From NCBI GenBank assembly GCA_964428335.1, contig CAYRXW010000002.1, forward strand, positions 124,001-188,000: DNA of 64,000 nucleotides, given 5' to 3'. Origin of the DNA: GW2011-AR15 sp964428335 (GTDB lineage Archaea; Nanobdellota; Nanobdellia; Woesearchaeales; GW2011-AR15). Under the pieces are notes generated by a model that saw only the letters and a program-made list of their open reading frames with translations, made no database searches and was not told the DNA's origin. Shown here piece by piece: positions 1-7,754 of this stretch; the stretch's first letter is position 1, and the number at the start of each line of letters is the position of its first letter. A program made the translations under genes and the position numbers.

Positions 1-1
1 G

Positions 2-1570
2 AACCATTCAGATACTTTTTCTTCTGAAGATATGATTGCGATAGGTCACGGCCTTAAGATGTATATGGATGGATATATTGCAAGACCGATAGATGCATAT
101 TTTTACATGACCCAGCCGGTTTTTCCGCTTGCTTTAGCTGCTGGCATGGCAGTCATGCCTTCTCCATATCTGCCATTCATAATAGAGAATCTCTTTATTG
201 TCCTGCTTGCAGTCTCATCTTATCTTATAGTCAAGCACATAAATCCAAGATCTTCTGGAGTTCTGGCTGTTGCAATGATACTATTCTCCCCAGGGATAAT
301 CCAGTATTCACGGATAATATTTGGGACAATTCCATGCGTAGCATTCTTCATGGCCGGCTTTTACTGCTTTTTGAGATCAAAAGCCTTCAAAGAACCCTAT
401 TGGTCGATGCTTTGGTCACTATTCATGATTCTTTCCTTGCTCACAAGATACATAATGCTGCCCTATGTTCTATCCTTGATATTCATAGGCGCGCTTTCCA
501 TTGCAGCAAGATTTTTTTCCCTAAAAAGGAAAAATACAAGTCAGCAATTCCTTAGGAAAAATGTAATATACTTTGCATTATCTGTAATGATAATCTCTGT
601 TTTTACAATTCCCCATTATCTTAATGAGAAGAACATAAAAAGTTCCATGCGTGAATTTTCAATAATAGAAGAAAGCTCAGACATAAGCGCATCTGGAAGG
701 CTGTTATGTGAAACCTTAAATTATCCATATCTTTTAATTAACAGCCAGGTAGGCATCCTGTTTTTCATGCTGTTCATCATTTCAGCATTCTATATAATCA
801 GGGGATTCATACATAAAAAAGGCAATCTGGCAGAGCTTCAGGTTCTCTTATTAATATTCATGGTCTTATTTTTTTACTCATACCTAGCTCCGCTTAAGAA
901 TAATGTAGTTACTGGGCCATTGGTGCCTTTTGTACTGATATTAGTGTATGGCTTTTTATCGAGGCTTAAAAAAAATTGGAAATCTCTTGCAGGTCTTATC
1001 GTAATCATTTTATTGCTTTTGCAGGTGCTGCCTCTTCCGGCAATAGAGCTTTTTAATCCTGCAAAGTTATTTGGCCATCCTGATTTCAACAGCCTTTGCA
1101 GCAAGGATCTTGCCATATATACTTTTGTCTACCCAGTTGAACCTATTGTAAAAACACCTCACATCACTGTTGACAATCAGGCGCTGGCATATGGTTCCCC
1201 TTCAAGGTATGAAGAAAAGCTAGTAAACCTGGTGTATATTAATCACAGTAAAAAAAGAATATTATTATTGGATCTGACAACAGAGCTTGACACTTCTTTA
1301 AGCTATTATTGGTGGCTGAAGAACAGGTCTTCTGCACTAATTTATTATTCATGCCTAGACTTGAAAAGATGGGGAAAGCCAAAAGAAGGATTTGACATGT
1401 TTATAACAAGTGAGGATGATTTCAATGAGACTTTTTTTAATCACAGAAGAATTTACTGGCATAAGGACGAAATAGATTTTTGCAAAAAGCAGCTATCAGA
1501 CTATTCCACAGGTCATGATAAGATAGCATCACTAGGTAGGTTCAGCATCTATTCAGCTGATAGAATTTAA
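2..1570 (+). CDS. GT-C-type membrane glycosyltransferase, 5'-truncated by window edge
   Basis: Polytopic membrane protein, probably a GT-C fold glycosyltransferase using a polyprenyl-phosphate sugar donor. The frame is open from base 2, and the codons before the first in-window ATG (base 32) read NHSDTFSSED. This matches NYADDFISED near the N terminus of the homologue at 61156-62802, so the true start lies upstream of the window. The Asp/Glu pair in this first outer loop is the usual GT-C catalytic/metal position. About ten hydrophobic segments follow, then a soluble C-terminal part of about 150 residues. Shared stretches with the 61156 gene include PGIIQYSRIIF versus PGTIQYSRTIY. Sugar and acceptor cannot be read from sequence. 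Confidence 0.75.
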   Translation, partial: NHSDTFSSEDMIAIGHGLKMYMDGYIARPIDAYFYMTQPVFPLALAAGMAVMPSPYLPFIIENLFIVLLAVSSYLIVKHINPRSSGVLAVAMILFSPGIIQYSRIIFGTIPCVAFFMAGFYCFLRSKAFKEPYWSMLWSLFMILSLLTRYIMLPYVLSLIFIGALSIAARFFSLKRKNTSQQFLRKNVIYFALSVMIISVFTIPHYLNEKNIKSSMREFSIIEESSDISASGRLLCETLNYPYLLINSQVGILFFMLFIISAFYIIRGFIHKKGNLAELQVLLLIFMVLFFYSYLAPLKNNVVTGPLVPFVLILVYGFLSRLKKNWKSLAGLIVIILLLLQVLPLPAIELFNPAKLFGHPDFNSLCSKDLAIYTFVYPVEPIVKTPHITVDNQALAYGSPSRYEEKLVNLVYINHSKKRILLLDLTTELDTSLSYYWWLKNRSSALIYYSCLDLKRWGKPKEGFDMFITSEDDFNETFFNHRRIYWHKDEIDFCKKQLSDYSTGHDKIASLGRFSIYSADRI

Positions 1571-1647
1571 CAATAATTTTTTAGTTTTATCAAACCTTAT
1601 TCCTTTAAAAGAATAGCTTAATAAGTTTTGAAAATTAATGTATACTC

Positions 1648-2979
1648 ATGAAGCTTAAGTTCAGGCGTTTTCTCTTAATTGTTTATATTATTTTATTTGC
1701 ATGCCTTTTTTATTTAATCCTTATCTCATTAAATCCTGATTCCTTAGTGCCAGGATGTGAAAACTGCAATGTTCTATTGATAACAATGGATTCCCTGAGG
1801 GCTGACCATGTCGGAAGCTACGGCTATAGTCGGAATACAACACCAAACATTGATGCCCTGGCAAAGAAAGGGACTATATTCCTTAATGCAGTCTCTGCAG
1901 CTCCTTCAACCAGCCTTTCACTACCTGCAATAATGTCCTCAAAATTACCAGTCCAGTCATATGTCATGTTTCAGACAGAATCTATTTACATGAGCATGTT
2001 CCTTTTGAACGAGTCTTACATCACATTGGCAGACATGCTTAAAGATGAAGGATACATCACAGGCACATTTTTTTCATCGCCTTTTGTAAAATTGACAGGT
2101 TCAGACAAGGGTTTTGTTGAGTCTGTAAATGTTTATAACCCGGATTTAACTTTATCAGACAGGGCTATAAAGATGGAGGCAGAAAAATTCATAGGCAGTG
2201 CTGATGAGAAGTTTTTTGCCTGGATACATTTCCAGTCCCCTCATTCCCCATATTTGCCACCGCATCCATATAATCAAAGCTTTTACAAAGACACTTATTA
2301 CGGCAGCTACGGGACAGTGAATTTAAGCAGGCCAATCGACCTTGATTACTATGTATCCCAATATGATGGAGAGATAAGGTTTATAGATGAGGAGATAGGC
2401 TTATTGATAAGGTATCTGGAAGAAAAGAACCTGGCATCAGATACATTGATCATAATAAGTTCAGATCACGGTGAATCATTCGGAGAACACTATCTTTACA
2501 TGGACCATGGTGAATTATATGACACTAATGTCAAGGTTCCTCTTATAATAATAAATCCAAAGTCCAAAAGAAAGAATCAAACTATTATGGCACAGGTCAG
2601 CACTCTAGACATCTATCCTACAGTGCTTGATATCTTAAAAATAAAACCTGAAGAAACATTGGATGGAAAAAGCCTGAATATTCCAAAACAAGATTCCAGG
2701 CAAGACAGCCTGGCATTTTCAATACAGCCGCGCCCAGCTTATGACCTAAAAAATTTTAAGAAAGATTTCTTATGGGCCAGGCAAGGATTTCTTGTAAGGA
2801 CAAACAGCTGGAAATATATCCGCACCCAGTACGGCGTTCCTGAGCTTTATTACCTGGATGCTGACCCTGATGAAAAAATAAATCTTATTGGCAATTATAG
2901 CCATTTAAGGAAATCCATTGGAAAAGCCCAAAGAGAACTGATAGATTCAGACTTAAAAAACCTCAAGGATAAAACTTAA
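1648..2979 (+). CDS. Membrane-anchored sulfatase/AlkP-superfamily hydrolase
   Basis: 443 aa. One N-terminal membrane helix (residues 8-28) places the catalytic domain outside the cell. Sulfatase-family signs are a metal-binding start MDSLRADHVGSYGY (47-60), the NIDALAKKG block (67-75) and a late metal site SSDHGESFGEH. The usual CxPxR formylglycine motif is absent. The nucleophile region reads AAPSTSLSLP (84-93), so a Ser or Thr (around 87-88) is the likely nucleophile. That makes a phosphatase/phosphodiesterase or phospho-group transferase as likely as a true sulfatase. It follows the GT-C gene by 77 nt, suggesting action on a surface glycan or lipid. It ends convergently, overlapping the next gene by 4 nt. 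Confidence 0.8.
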   Translation: MKLKFRRFLLIVYIILFACLFYLILISLNPDSLVPGCENCNVLLITMDSLRADHVGSYGYSRNTTPNIDALAKKGTIFLNAVSAAPSTSLSLPAIMSSKLPVQSYVMFQTESIYMSMFLLNESYITLADMLKDEGYITGTFFSSPFVKLTGSDKGFVESVNVYNPDLTLSDRAIKMEAEKFIGSADEKFFAWIHFQSPHSPYLPPHPYNQSFYKDTYYGSYGTVNLSRPIDLDYYVSQYDGEIRFIDEEIGLLIRYLEEKNLASDTLIIISSDHGESFGEHYLYMDHGELYDTNVKVPLIIINPKSKRKNQTIMAQVSTLDIYPTVLDILKIKPEETLDGKSLNIPKQDSRQDSLAFSIQPRPAYDLKNFKKDFLWARQGFLVRTNSWKYIRTQYGVPELYYLDADPDEKINLIGNYSHLRKSIGKAQRELIDSDLKNLKDKT

Positions 2980-3182
2980 TTTATGTAGCCAAGTGACTTC
3001 AGCTGCTTTGCAGCATTATCAGTCTCATTATAGCTATAGACAGCTGGTTCTTTCCCATATAATCCATCCAAGCCTGATTTAATCTTATTCTCATGGATCT
3101 TCTCATTAAATACAAATAAAAAAAATATGACAGCAATAAAAACCAAAATCATGATCAAATATCTTTTAGTCTTCCTGTTCAT
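2976..3182 (-). CDS. Small single-helix membrane protein, unknown
   Basis: 68 aa: basic N terminus (NRKTKR), one strongly hydrophobic helix (about 8-25), then a short polar tail ending QLKSLGYIN. No family recognised. It starts 12 nt after the metallophosphoesterase stop, so it is probably the last gene of the Sua5/phosphoesterase operon. The tail resembles a short C-terminal motif seen at the end of many unrelated enzymes, so nothing is inferred from it. ATG start. Confidence 0.55.
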   Translation of the reverse strand: MNRKTKRYLIMILVFIAVIFFLFVFNEKIHENKIKSGLDGLYGKEPAVYSYNETDNAAKQLKSLGYIN

Positions 3183-3194
3183 TGTGCATTCTTA

Positions 3195-3800
3195 TCAGAT
3201 TTCAAATATCTTTCCATGCCTTCCTACATTGAGTATCTTGGATTTCCCAATCTTTTCCTCAAGCCCTTCTGCCTCGTGGACATGGCTGCAAAGAACGATA
3301 TCAGGTTTGAATGCATCGATTGCTTTCTTTAAACCAGTGCTTCCGGGAAAGAATTCAGTAAGCTTTTCCATCTTTGTTTCTGATGGGTGGACATGGCTCA
3401 CCAAAAGTTTCTTCTTCAGCCCTTTTATCCTGTCATGGCCCTGCTTCAATAGATCATATATCTCTCTTTCAGTAAGTTTTGACTTTGGCCCTATGTTTGC
3501 TCCACCGCAACCAAATATCCCTAATTCATCATATTTCACAGAATAGCCATGTATATTTTTTATGCCATAAAGTTCAGCAAGAAAATCAGCAGTCGCAACA
3601 GTCTCATGGTTTCCAGGGATTATCAATACCTTTTTCTTAGCTTTTACAAAAGGTCCAATAATATTATCTGTGCTCTGCTCATGATATGTAAGATCTCCAC
3701 AAAGGATGACTAAATCAACATTTTCTTTTTCTGCTTTTTCACTTAGCCTTTTTGCAAGGCCCATGTCCCCGTGTATGTCTCCTGCTGCGAGTATTTTCAT
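3195..3800 (-). CDS. Calcineurin-like metallophosphoesterase
   Basis: 201 aa, the usual size of small archaeal MPE-fold phosphodiesterases (YfcE/MJ0936-like). The dimetal motifs appear in order: GDIHGD (7-12), CGDLTYHE (34-41), GNHE, SHVHP and CSHVHEA. Substrate is unknown; family members hydrolyse phosphodiesters, nucleotides or phosphoproteins. The ATG overlaps the stop of the upstream Sua5/YrdC gene (ATGA), so the two are translationally coupled. Confidence 0.85.
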   Translation of the reverse strand: MKILAAGDIHGDMGLAKRLSEKAEKENVDLVILCGDLTYHEQSTDNIIGPFVKAKKKVLIIPGNHETVATADFLAELYGIKNIHGYSVKYDELGIFGCGGANIGPKSKLTEREIYDLLKQGHDRIKGLKKKLLVSHVHPSETKMEKLTEFFPGSTGLKKAIDAFKPDIVLCSHVHEAEGLEEKIGKSKILNVGRHGKIFEI

Positions 3801-4360
3801 CTTTCAGTCATCTCAGGCTCTTCTTTTGTGAAGTTAAGGATTGTTGAAGGCCTTCCTTCCTTAGGCCCATCATATATTATGAAATCAACCTTATTTACAA
3901 TGTCATGGTCAATATCTTCAAATGAAGTCATGTAAGGCTGGCCGGATTTATTTACAGAAGTTGTGACAAAAGGTATGTCCATCTCAGCGATAAGTGTCGA
4001 GAACCAGTTATCAGGAAGTCTCACTCCCAGATTCTCAAGTCCAGGGTTTACTTCCTCGCAGACAACCTTTCCTTTTGTCCTGCATATGAATGTAAAAGGA
4101 CCAGGAAGCTTATCCAAAAACCTTTCATCGACTTCGCATTTCTCAGAGATCCATTCCCTGTATGGGGCGATGACTGAAAAAGGTGAATCTGGTCTGTTTT
4201 TGATTTCCCTTATTTTTTTAACGGATTCAGATAAAAGTGCATTGCAGCCTATCCCATAAATTGTATCAGTTGGATATATGGCAATCTTGCCGTTTCTTAA
4301 TTCATTTAATACCCTGTCTTTCCATTTTAACAATTCTTTTGCATAGAGGATTTCTACCAT
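3797..4360 (-). CDS. Sua5/YrdC-family L-threonylcarbamoyladenylate synthase
   Basis: 187 aa, YrdC domain only, without the extra C-terminal Sua5 domain. The family makes threonylcarbamoyl-AMP from Thr, bicarbonate and ATP for the t6A37 modification of ANN-decoding tRNAs; KEOPS then transfers the group. Seen here: the nucleotide/threonine site YPTDTIYGIGC near residues 29-39, KNRP, and FVTTSVNKSGQP near the C terminus. A TTTATAAA box at 4383-4390 lies 23-30 nt upstream of the ATG, implying a leaderless message. First gene of a three-gene minus-strand operon. Confidence 0.88.
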   Translation of the reverse strand: MVEILYAKELLKWKDRVLNELRNGKIAIYPTDTIYGIGCNALLSESVKKIREIKNRPDSPFSVIAPYREWISEKCEVDERFLDKLPGPFTFICRTKGKVVCEEVNPGLENLGVRLPDNWFSTLIAEMDIPFVTTSVNKSGQPYMTSFEDIDHDIVNKVDFIIYDGPKEGRPSTILNFTKEEPEMTER

Positions 4361-4382
4361 GAATCATAAAAATGAATCAGCT

Positions 4383-4390
4383 TTTATAAA
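4383..4390 (-). promoter_or_regulatory. TATA box for the Sua5/YrdC operon
   Basis: TTTATAAA (self-complementary), centred 26 nt before the ATG at 4360. That is the archaeal TATA-to-start distance of a leaderless transcript. Confidence 0.55.
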
Positions 4391-4412
4391 TTCTATGAAA
4401 AGGGGGTGCTCT

Positions 4413-4435
4413 AGGGCAGTTTTTTATGCTGCCCT
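4413..4435 (-). terminator. Stem-loop, possible terminator
   Basis: Perfect 7-bp inverted repeat (AGGGCAG / CTGCCCT) with a 9-nt A/T loop. It sits 12 nt downstream of the tiny ORF at 4448-4522 on the minus strand and is followed on that strand by CCCCCTTTTC. It could be a terminator or RNA end-stabiliser for that transcript, or a small structured RNA. Confidence 0.35.
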
Positions 4436-4447
4436 AAATGCATGGAC

Positions 4448-4522
4448 TCAAACTGTTTCCAAACTGACTTTTCTTATCTGTTCAAAGAACAGTTCTTCAA
4501 TGAAATTGTGTTCATTACTCAT
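4448..4522 (-). CDS. Candidate 24-aa micro-ORF
   Basis: Encodes an acidic peptide starting MSNEHNFIEELF, followed by a stop and then the 4413-4435 stem-loop. Support: a GGTGAT Shine-Dalgarno-like sequence 5 nt before the ATG, and a TATTTAAA box at 4556-4563 that would place a transcription start near 4534. The length alone has no statistical weight, so this is a candidate only. It is the only coding signal seen between 4361 and 4657. Confidence 0.3.
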   Translation of the reverse strand: MSNEHNFIEELFFEQIRKVSLETV

Positions 4523-4605
4523 TTTTATCACCTGGATTATACTTGGCAGGTGGTGTTTAAATACCTCACAGCGATATGTCCAGTGTGTCCACTGTGTTTT
4601 TTAAA

Positions 4606-4623
4606 TACTACTAATAAGTAGTA
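4606..4623. promoter_or_regulatory. Palindromic operator-like site
   Basis: Perfect inverted repeat TACTACT-AATA-AGTAGTA, ending 3 nt before a TTTATAAA box (4627-4634). Its position over the BRE element suggests a repressor or activator site controlling the gene at 4658. The style resembles the repeats at 20722-20805. Confidence 0.45.
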
Positions 4624-4626
4624 AAA

Positions 4627-4634
4627 TTTATAAA
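4627..4634 (+). promoter_or_regulatory. TATA box for the membrane protein at 4658
   Basis: TTTATAAA centred about 27 nt before the ATG at 4658, predicting a leaderless or nearly leaderless mRNA. Confidence 0.55.
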
Positions 4635-4657
4635 GGGAAACAGCATTTTATTGGTTT

Positions 4658-5149
4658 ATGAGTATACCTTTAGAGTTTATAGTGTATGGAACAAGTGTTG
4701 CTGTTGGTATAGGAAGTGCAGCAATCATTCATTGGCATAGGGGATACTATGAAAAGGTTGAGGGTGTTTCAATAGCAGATGGAGAGGGATTTTCGTCAAG
4801 ATTACGTAAAAAGCTACCTGAGGGTATGAAAAAATTATATTCTGAGATAAGTTCAGGGCTTGAGCACTTCTTTTTTGGGTTAGGCATTACTGCAGGGTAT
4901 GCAGGTGTTGCAGGGTTAGTGGCATCAACTGCAAACTATCTATTCAATGGTCCTGGAATTGACATGATGGTACCTTATTACATAGGAGGCATTGTTGCGC
5001 CTCTTGTAGGGCTGATTGAGCCAATAAGTGATTTTTTTAGATATGGCAGGAAAGCAGCAAAAGGAGACGCTATCCAGTTCATTGGTGACACTTTAGGAAG
5101 CACGATTGGGCTGGTTTTGGGATATATTGCAACAAATGCCATTCAATAG
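4658..5149 (+). CDS. Hypothetical membrane protein, 163 aa
   Basis: No family recognised. An N-terminal hydrophobic segment (5-25) is followed by a polar stretch (about 30-65). Three Gly/Ala-rich hydrophobic segments follow (about 70-92, 105-125, 142-160). ATG chosen because a TATA box lies 27 nt upstream with a palindromic operator next to it. Separately transcribed from its divergent and downstream neighbours. Confidence 0.6.
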   Translation: MSIPLEFIVYGTSVAVGIGSAAIIHWHRGYYEKVEGVSIADGEGFSSRLRKKLPEGMKKLYSEISSGLEHFFFGLGITAGYAGVAGLVASTANYLFNGPGIDMMVPYYIGGIVAPLVGLIEPISDFFRYGRKAAKGDAIQFIGDTLGSTIGLVLGYIATNAIQ

Positions 5150-5189
5150 AAATCTTTTTAATATTAGTGCGAATTCAGTTTAGTAACAA

Positions 5190-5285
5190 GGGCCCGTGGT
5201 CTAGTGGCTATGATGTCCCCCTGACTTAAGGATATTAATCCTTTCAGTACGGGGAAGATCCCCAGTTCGAATCTGGGCGGGCCCA
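5190..5285 (+). tRNA. tRNA-Val (GAC) with intron
   Basis: Full cloverleaf: acceptor GGGCCCG (5190-5196) pairs with CGGGCCC (5278-5284), discriminator A5285. D arm starts at 5199. Anticodon stem UCCCC (5216-5220) pairs with GGGGA (5251-5255), anticodon GAC 5223-5225. T arm CCCAG/CUGGG is at 5261-5277. CCA is not encoded. The anticodon loop is interrupted by an intron (separate entry). The 3' end is duplicated at 6406-6425. Confidence 0.93.
5227..5249 (+). other. Archaeal tRNA intron (bulge-helix-bulge)
   Basis: The precursor folds as CUGA/UCAG (4 bp) flanked by 3-nt bulges CUU and UAC, with an inner AAGGA/UCCUU hairpin. That is the motif cut by archaeal tRNA endonuclease. Cleavage between the second and third bulge nucleotides removes 23 nt at canonical position 37/38 but leaves U37. 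A cut one base earlier would leave the more usual A37, so the ends are uncertain by 1 nt. Confidence 0.8.
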
Positions 5286-5288
5286 CTC
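5269..5288 (+). repeat. att-like direct repeat, copy 1 (tRNA 3' end)
   Basis: The last 17 nt of tRNA-Val plus CTC, repeated exactly over 20 nt at 6406-6425. It has the form of an attachment site in the T arm/acceptor 3' half, the common target of tyrosine integrases. Confidence 0.75.
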
Positions 5289-5331
5289 TTATTATTCTTC
5301 AAGATGTCAAAAAATAGTATGCATTTTAAGT

Positions 5332-6342
5332 TTATTTTTTTAACATCTCACTAAGTGTCTCATTAAGATTGTCTGCAATAAGTCTATTGCCTTTTTTGTT
5401 AGGATGTATGTTATCCTGAAGTTCCGGTATTTGTAAATTATTAATATCGTTCTCGTTATAGATTGGCAGAAAATCTATATAGCTAAAATTGTTGTTTTCT
5501 AAAAAACCAATTATCTCCTGGTGGATGCTCAGGAATTTATAATCTTCAGATTTTGTTATCTCAGGCAGAATTGCTACAAGCAAAGATAAATTGTTCGCTT
5601 CACATATGTTCTTTAGTTCAAGAAAATTATTATACCCTGGTTCCCTGAACTGAAGAAAATGATATAATCCTTGATTTTCAGAATAGTCATTAAAGACTGT
5701 TTTTTCTACAAGTATTCTATAAATTCTTCTATATATTCTAGAATGCCTAAATAAGAACCAGCTGAAAGAATTATCAAGGAGGATATTTCCTTGAAAATAA
5801 TTGACAATCATATAAGTAGTATTAGTCTGGTAAATAATTGGTGTGTTTATAAAATCATTAATAAAGAAACCTATTATAACAACATCGGGTTTTAAAATTA
5901 TACCTTTTCTTTTTAGTGTTTCTGTATATTGGAAGATATTATAACCCGTAACACCTAAATTTATTACTTCATATTTGTTTTTAGTAACTTCATTTTCCAG
6001 TAGATAGCTAAATGTCTCGTTAGGCTCTAAAAAAGCACCCTCTGTAATTGAATCACCTAAAACAATAATCCTTGTTTTATTATTAGATCTAGAGATATTA
6101 TACTCTTTTGTTTTTGTAAAAATCATATTCTTTGAAAAATAAATCTTACTGGATTCCCATCCTAACTTTTCATCATTTGAAATTTTATACTCTCCTTTAT
6201 TCAACCAATTTGCCATTTCATATACAGGTAATTTTTCCTCTTCAATCATGCTAATAATTGATTCTCCAAGAATAAAACTAAAAAAAATGGAAAAGAAACA
6301 TACTAGGAGGTTCAATAAAAAAGTTTTATTTTTTTTGCGCAT
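5332..6342 (-). CDS. Membrane-anchored SGNH/GDSL hydrolase-like protein
   Basis: 336 aa. An N-terminal helix (7-25) should anchor an extracytoplasmic hydrolase. SGNH blocks visible: VLGDSITEG with catalytic Ser in GDS (96-98), GFFINDF (Asn block), and DNIHPNKKG near the end with Asp310 and His313. These fit esterase/O-acetyl-transferring families acting on glycans or lipids. It is the only gene between two copies of the tRNA-Val 3' end and looks more AT-rich than its neighbours, so recent acquisition is likely. A TATTTAAA box at 6365-6372 is centred about 26 nt before the ATG. Confidence 0.8.
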   Translation of the reverse strand: MRKKNKTFLLNLLVCFFSIFFSFILGESIISMIEEEKLPVYEMANWLNKGEYKISNDEKLGWESSKIYFSKNMIFTKTKEYNISRSNNKTRIIVLGDSITEGAFLEPNETFSYLLENEVTKNKYEVINLGVTGYNIFQYTETLKRKGIILKPDVVIIGFFINDFINTPIIYQTNTTYMIVNYFQGNILLDNSFSWFLFRHSRIYRRIYRILVEKTVFNDYSENQGLYHFLQFREPGYNNFLELKNICEANNLSLLVAILPEITKSEDYKFLSIHQEIIGFLENNNFSYIDFLPIYNENDINNLQIPELQDNIHPNKKGNRLIADNLNETLSEMLKK

Positions 6343-6364
6343 CTACTATGTCAGATTAATTAAG

Positions 6365-6372
6365 TTTAAATA
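6365..6372 (-). promoter_or_regulatory. TATA box for the SGNH gene
   Basis: TATTTAAA on the minus strand, centred 26 nt from the ATG at 6342. The island gene therefore carries its own leaderless promoter inside the repeats. Confidence 0.5.
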
Positions 6373-6405
6373 AACTACTGAAAGTGTGTTCTCTGAAATA
6401 CATGA

Positions 6406-6425
6406 GAATCTGGGCGGGCCCACTC
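6406..6425 (+). repeat. att-like direct repeat, copy 2
   Basis: Exact 20-nt copy of 5269-5288 with no tRNA 5' part attached. Both copies are followed by similar TTATTAT-rich sequence. It marks the far end of a roughly 1.1-kb insertion that restored the tRNA 3' end at the near side. Confidence 0.75.
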
Positions 6426-6455
6426 ACTTCTTATTATCTCTCACCCGTATATACT

Positions 6456-6463
6456 TTTATAAA
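6456..6463 (+). promoter_or_regulatory. TATA box for the gene at 6509
   Basis: TTTATAAA about 50 nt before the chosen start. The predicted transcript would begin near 6485 and carry a short leader with a Shine-Dalgarno sequence. Confidence 0.45.
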
Positions 6464-6508
6464 TAACAGGTTTCTACTTCCTCTAAAATTCAGGTTTAGG
6501 TGATGATA

Positions 6509-7123
6509 ATGGATGTAATAGAATATGCTACTCTGGATAAATTCCTGGCTATGATTACTATTGATAAGCCAAATGAAATATTCAAAGGCGATTTTCTGGA
6601 GAATGAGTTTGCGACAATAATTAAGCCTGCGGGAATAACAGGTGTATCTGAATATTGCTATGACCATGAGTTCAGCTATCTTTCAGGCGGGACAATACAT
6701 AAGTTCACTATGAAAGTCACAAACAGCCCAGGCAGGTTTACTTATGCTATGGCTGAGTCAGCAATGAAAGAACTGGACGCAAGGCTGGCAGGGCATGTGG
6801 AAAAGCTGCCAGATAGCAAGGTATATGATGGAAGGTTCCTCCAGTTCAAGGGCACAGACAGGTACATCCTGGAATTTACTGGTAAAAATGGAGTCAGGGA
6901 TTGGAAACGCCATGTACCTGAGATAGGCGGGAGATTCTTTTCATATGACAATCATGAGCAGCAGAAAACAACCTTGATCTTCAAAAGCGACGGATTGGTC
7001 CCAAAGAGCCTTTATTACATGTGCAGTGCACCTATAGTTTCAGGCCAGACACTGGCAAGAAAATATCAGGCTGCTGACCTAAAGACTATAAAAGAGTTAT
7101 CACCTCTATTAAGCTTTCTATAA
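6509..7123 (+). CDS. Hypothetical soluble protein, 204 aa
   Basis: No family recognised. Mixed alpha/beta composition, no membrane helix, no clear catalytic motif. Three in-frame starts are possible (GTG 6500, ATG 6503, ATG 6509). The last is chosen because AGGTGAT at 6498-6504 is then a well-placed Shine-Dalgarno sequence. It lies just beyond the integration scar and before sepF, in the same direction. Confidence 0.6.
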   Translation: MDVIEYATLDKFLAMITIDKPNEIFKGDFLENEFATIIKPAGITGVSEYCYDHEFSYLSGGTIHKFTMKVTNSPGRFTYAMAESAMKELDARLAGHVEKLPDSKVYDGRFLQFKGTDRYILEFTGKNGVRDWKRHVPEIGGRFFSYDNHEQQKTTLIFKSDGLVPKSLYYMCSAPIVSGQTLARKYQAADLKTIKELSPLLSFL

Positions 7124-7245
7124 ATCAGCTTTATTTTTGCTTATTGTTTATATATTCCAGCTGCCTGATTTTCCTTATTACTAAAGAATAGATAACTTTA
7201 AAAATCGAATTATATTTAAAAAATTGATATTGGAGGGTGTTTGCC

Positions 7246-7665
7246 ATGAAGAAATTCCTAAATTCACTAAAGGACAAAGTAAAAAGCTGGGGATTTGATG
7301 ATGAAGAGGAGCAGGAGTTTGAGGACGAGTACCTTGAGCTCAATACAAATGAGAAGAAAGGCGCAGCCAAGAAAGTTGTGATAAGGCCTATAGTTTTGAA
7401 TGATTTTGCAGACCTTAAGATAATCCTTGATGTGATGAGGGAAGGGACAACAATCTGCCTTGTAAACATAAAGCCGCTTAGAGAAAAAGACTTAATTGAG
7501 CTTAAGAGGGCAATAAACAAGCTGAAGAAGACAACTGAAGCCATTGGAGGAGACATCGCAGGATTTGGCGATGATACCTTGGTTATTACACCAGCATTTG
7601 CTGAAATCTTCAGGGGCAAGGAAGCTCCAAAAGGAGAAGGCAAAGGCGAGGAAGAAGACCTTTAA
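7246..7665 (+). CDS. sepF: SepF-like cell division protein
   Basis: 139 aa. Layout as in archaeal SepF: N-terminal amphipathic membrane-targeting helix (KKFLNSLKDKVKSWGF), an acidic linker (about 18-40), then a compact alpha/beta core with VVIRPIVLNDFADLK and ending near TLVITPAFAEIF. Archaeal SepF anchors FtsZ to the membrane. ATG 7246 is preferred over an upstream GTG because GGAGGGTG (7232-7239) sits 6 nt before it. No ftsZ in the window. The tail GKGEGKGEEEDL type ending is highly charged. Confidence 0.85.
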   Translation: MKKFLNSLKDKVKSWGFDDEEEQEFEDEYLELNTNEKKGAAKKVVIRPIVLNDFADLKIILDVMREGTTICLVNIKPLREKDLIELKRAINKLKKTTEAIGGDIAGFGDDTLVITPAFAEIFRGKEAPKGEGKGEEEDL

Positions 7666-7754
7666 TTTTTCTTTATATCTTTTTATCAATTCTAAACAAA
7701 CTAAATCTCTGTTCTATTATTCCAGCCTCTCATTGCGACTTAATAAAAAATTAA

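Noticed and set aside
2976..3182. C-terminal LKSLGYIN taken as a link to the LRSLGYM end of the CysD-like protein
   Set aside because: The CysD ending is part of that family's normal C terminus and the short match is common among unrelated proteins, so it is not evidence of a shared function.
4359..4604. 81-aa plus-strand open frame
   Set aside because: No Shine-Dalgarno sequence or plausible TATA spacing, odd composition, and it overlaps the stronger minus-strand signals (promoter of the Sua5 operon, hairpin, micro-ORF).
6434..6667. 77-aa minus-strand frame near the tRNA repeat
   Set aside because: Shadow of the 6509-7123 gene, with no promoter or ribosome-binding signal of its own.
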